DNA of 64,000 nt. It comes from Verrucomicrobiota bacterium (GTDB lineage: Bacteria > Verrucomicrobiota > Verrucomicrobiia > Verrucomicrobiales > Verrucomicrobiaceae). The position numbers were made by a program, and so were the translations under genes. The DNA is taken from the NCBI GenBank assembly GCA_025360015.1, contig JANYCZ010000059.1:62001-126000 (forward strand). The letters run 5' to 3'. The notes under the pieces are model-generated. The model saw only the letters and a program-made list of their open reading frames with translations. It ran no database searches and had not been told where the DNA came from. Positions 62,219 to 64,000 of the stretch are shown one piece after another. Numbering within the stretch: the first letter of the stretch is position 1; each line of letters starts with the position of its first letter.

Positions 62219-62488
62219 GGGTGTCGTTTTACATTCATTTGCCGTTCCTGAGCAACAAAATCTGGCGCTGCAACGGCATAGGAGGGTAAATTTTATGTAC
62301 GAGCATTCCTAACCCCCGACTCAAACGGGAGGAACGGCTGCGCGGCGTAATGCGGCTGAAGCAGCACAGCAAGCGAACGAAAGAAAGAAGGCGCAATGTA
62401 CAAATGCTATGCACCCCATTGCTGAGCTGTCTGGACTTACGGTGTTGGCTTCCAAATCCCATGTGAAGCCCCGCCTTGACGCCTTCCC

Positions 62489-62830
62489 CTAAACCTGCGG
62501 GATCAACTCACTCTCCCTCACTACCCTCGCGCGTTGCATCAAAAGCTGCCCCTCCTTGATGGTGAAAAATTCAAAATGGGGATCGATGGCATCATCGTCG
62601 ATTTCGCAGCGCAGTTCGCCTTCGGCATCGCCGATGGTTTTGGCGACTGCCATGAACAGCTTCAGGATCACATGCCCACGCTCCGAGCCCATCCAGGAGA
62701 ACTCCAAGGATTGCAGGGCCAGGTCCACCTCGATGCCGCTCTCGGCGAATAGGTCGTCCAGTTGGTCGGCGCTCTCACGGGAGAGGATTTTGAAAGTGAA
62801 GTAGCCGTCGTAGGTTCTGATTTCGCTCAT
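62489..62830 (-). CDS. Small acidic hypothetical protein
   Basis: 113 residues from the ATG at 62830 (three codons upstream of it there is another). Acidic alpha/beta protein (DGYFTFKILSRESADQLDDLF; HVILKLFMAVAKTIG). No known family seen. The gap of about 270 bases to the previous gene has no recognisable element. Confidence 0.55.
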   Translation of the reverse strand: MSEIRTYDGYFTFKILSRESADQLDDLFAESGIEVDLALQSLEFSWMGSERGHVILKLFMAVAKTIGDAEGELRCEIDDDAIDPHFEFFTIKEGQLLMQRARVVRESELIPQV

Positions 62831-62947
62831 GCACCGCATGCTTGGCAGCTTTTTTCCCGGGAGCCACTTCTTAACTTCGATTCATCCCAGAAACTTTTAT
62901 TTACCGCCGGGCTGCCTATTTAAGGTCCGGCGTTGGGGAGTTTGATC

Positions 62948-63051
62948 CTGCGCACCTGAAGCTCGAATTTGCCCTCTTCCGGCAGGTAACCATGGGGCTA
63001 CCGAGGCTTGCGCAGAGGCAGCGGGGTACGGAGGGCAACTACCTAACGCAG
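62948..63051 (+). ncRNA. Candidate structured RNA leader upstream of the PEP-CTERM gene
   Basis: TTGCCCTC (62969-62976) and GAGGGCAA (63031-63038) form a perfect 8-bp stem. An outer stem CTGCG/CGCAG (62948-62952 with 63047-63051) encloses it, and GGTA/TACC (62985-63002) forms an inner hairpin. It lies about 125 bases before the start codon. The nesting suggests a riboswitch-like leader; no known class could be assigned. Confidence 0.4.
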
Positions 63052-63174
63052 CTTAATATTGCTTTGGTTTGTATAAATAAAAGCCTGGTCACTTCTTTAC
63101 ATTTATTATGTTTTCCATATTTACAATGCTCTTACAATTACCCTGTCTCCACTGTCCATTACCGTTCGAACTCG
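63052..63174 (+). promoter_or_regulatory. AT-rich promoter region of the PEP-CTERM gene
   Basis: Very AT-rich, with TTTGTATAAATAAAAGC and repeated TTTACAWTTAT-like words, similar in composition to 1005-1100 upstream of the other PEP-CTERM gene. No exact -35/-10 pair could be fixed. Confidence 0.4.
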
Positions 63175-64000
63175 ATGATCCGCCGCTCCCCCTACGCCCC
63201 TTGTGTCGCAACCTTCCTAGCTTGTGGCGTCTTTCTGCTGAGCCTAAACACTCACGGTGCGAATCCCTTAATTTTTAATGATCCCGTTCAGTCCACAAAT
63301 GGCAACTACAGCCTAGGGGCCTACTATTCCGGCACCACCATGGACTTCCTGAATGTGGGAACCGTGAATGGAAGCGCCATCGACATGCGCGTGACGGTGG
63401 CCAGCCCCGTGGGACCGTACAGTTACATCGGTCTGATGCCCAATGTCACCATGGGCTCCACCATTGCCGGTGACCTGGGGTTTCTTCATGAGGCCACCAG
63501 CGCAGGATTTGGCGGGGTTGATTATACCCTGACGTTTTATCAAGGCGGCGGAGTCTTCGCCCAAACGGTGGTCGTGCCGCAGCTGCACTGGATCATCAAT
63601 GATGTGGACGGCGAGGCCCACCAGTCAGAAACGGTGACTGCCTACAATGCCGATGGCCTGCAGTCCTACCAGGTGGGGAACGCCAGCAATCAGGTCACTG
63701 CAGCTATGTCCGCCAGCAGCGTGCTTTTCACCGGCCCTGGCGCCAATACCAATGAAAATGATCCGACGGGGGCCTTTGTGCTGACCTATGCAAACACCAG
63801 CGCCGTCACACTCAGCATGCGTTCGACCACCAGCAACAGTTCATCATTTCCTAATACCGTCTATACCGGTCTTGACGGAGACCTGAGCTCGAATCCCACC
63901 CTCACTGGCTTTGGCACGGCGGTGCTGGTGCCGGAGCCCGGCGGAGCGATCCTGATCGCCCTCGTGGGCATGCGGCTGCTCATGCGGCGGCGCAGAGTGC
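63175..64000 (+). CDS. PEP-CTERM sorting domain protein, end at window edge
   Basis: From the ATG at 63175 a frame runs to the window end without a stop (275 codons). Signal peptide about 1-30 (PYAPCVATFLACGVFLLSL). The body is rich in Gly, Thr, Asn and Val (beta-type surface protein). The end reads VPEPGGAILIALVGMRLLMRRRR, a complete PEP-CTERM tail, so only a few residues and the stop are likely missing. The tail closely resembles that of the gene at 1105. Confidence 0.85.
   Translation, partial: MIRRSPYAPCVATFLACGVFLLSLNTHGANPLIFNDPVQSTNGNYSLGAYYSGTTMDFLNVGTVNGSAIDMRVTVASPVGPYSYIGLMPNVTMGSTIAGDLGFLHEATSAGFGGVDYTLTFYQGGGVFAQTVVVPQLHWIINDVDGEAHQSETVTAYNADGLQSYQVGNASNQVTAAMSASSVLFTGPGANTNENDPTGAFVLTYANTSAVTLSMRSTTSNSSSFPNTVYTGLDGDLSSNPTLTGFGTAVLVPEPGGAILIALVGMRLLMRRRRV

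Noticed and set aside
62938-62950. A 13-base match to the start of 16S rRNA (GAGTTTGATCCTG)
   Set aside because: The similarity ends at once; no further rRNA sequence follows, so it is chance.

Overview
The window looks like chromosomal DNA of a Verrucomicrobiota bacterium, most likely close to Prosthecobacter/Verrucomicrobium. Signs of this are GC-rich coding DNA, two secreted proteins ending in a Pro-Glu-Pro / membrane helix / Arg-rich PEP-CTERM sorting tail, two twin-arginine DUF1501 proteins, a DUF1080 protein, very large multidomain secreted proteins, and a gram-negative envelope gene set (Kdo transferase, TonB-dependent receptor, lipoproteins). The assignment comes from gene content only; there is no rRNA gene here.

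Layout. 1-2 kb: a truncated PpiC-type isomerase and a PEP-CTERM protein. 2.25-11.3 kb: the most unusual locus, two translationally coupled secreted proteins. The first fuses an MbnP-like domain to an MbnH/MauG-like diheme peroxidase. The second is a 2446-residue protein with a galactose-oxidase-type copper radical oxidase head, a YVTN propeller, its own diheme cytochrome module, Ig-like repeats and a PA14 domain. 11.4-19.2 kb: tRNA-Gln, a P-loop ATPase, then a minus-strand run (PTS enzyme I, TPR protein, two alpha/beta hydrolases, DUF1080 protein). 19.2-26.5 kb: plus-strand run with gluconokinase, a RecB/AddB-like nuclease, dapB, folK, a degenerate peptidase-like membrane protein and nnrE-nnrD. 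26.6-36.3 kb: menG/ubiE, tRNA-Leu, a prenyltransferase-like toroid protein, DUF1501, D,D-carboxypeptidase, a second PpiC protein, a protein with a histone-H1-like tail, and a PQQ-type propeller. 36.3-44.5 kb: rsmD-waaA plus a frameshifted small gene, a sugar nucleotidyltransferase, a zinc-ribbon protein, a second DUF1501, hicAB and a double-SIS protein. 44.5-52.3 kb: menF-menD, then a minus-strand run of rnhB, yraN, a PycTM-like membrane protein, dhaK, a lone cyclic-nucleotide-binding domain and dhaL. 52.4-64 kb: hydrolase, M16 peptidase, thiE, a cobalamin riboswitch before a TonB-dependent receptor and a PAS-AraC regulator, tRNA-Val, small hypotheticals and a truncated PEP-CTERM gene.

How parts fit together. 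Three menaquinone genes (menF, menD, menG) indicate a quinone-based respiratory chain. The copper/heme pair is periplasmic or extracellular: a copper radical oxidase would make hydrogen peroxide, and two diheme peroxidase-like modules are encoded beside it. The dha genes form a kinase with a nucleotide-sensor gene between its subunits. Intergenic DNA carries several dispersed repeat families: 10-bp-phased GTTGACG repeats, a palindromic element with CTACAATACGAAGAA ends, and GC-rich inverted repeats. No CRISPR array, insertion sequence or prophage was seen.
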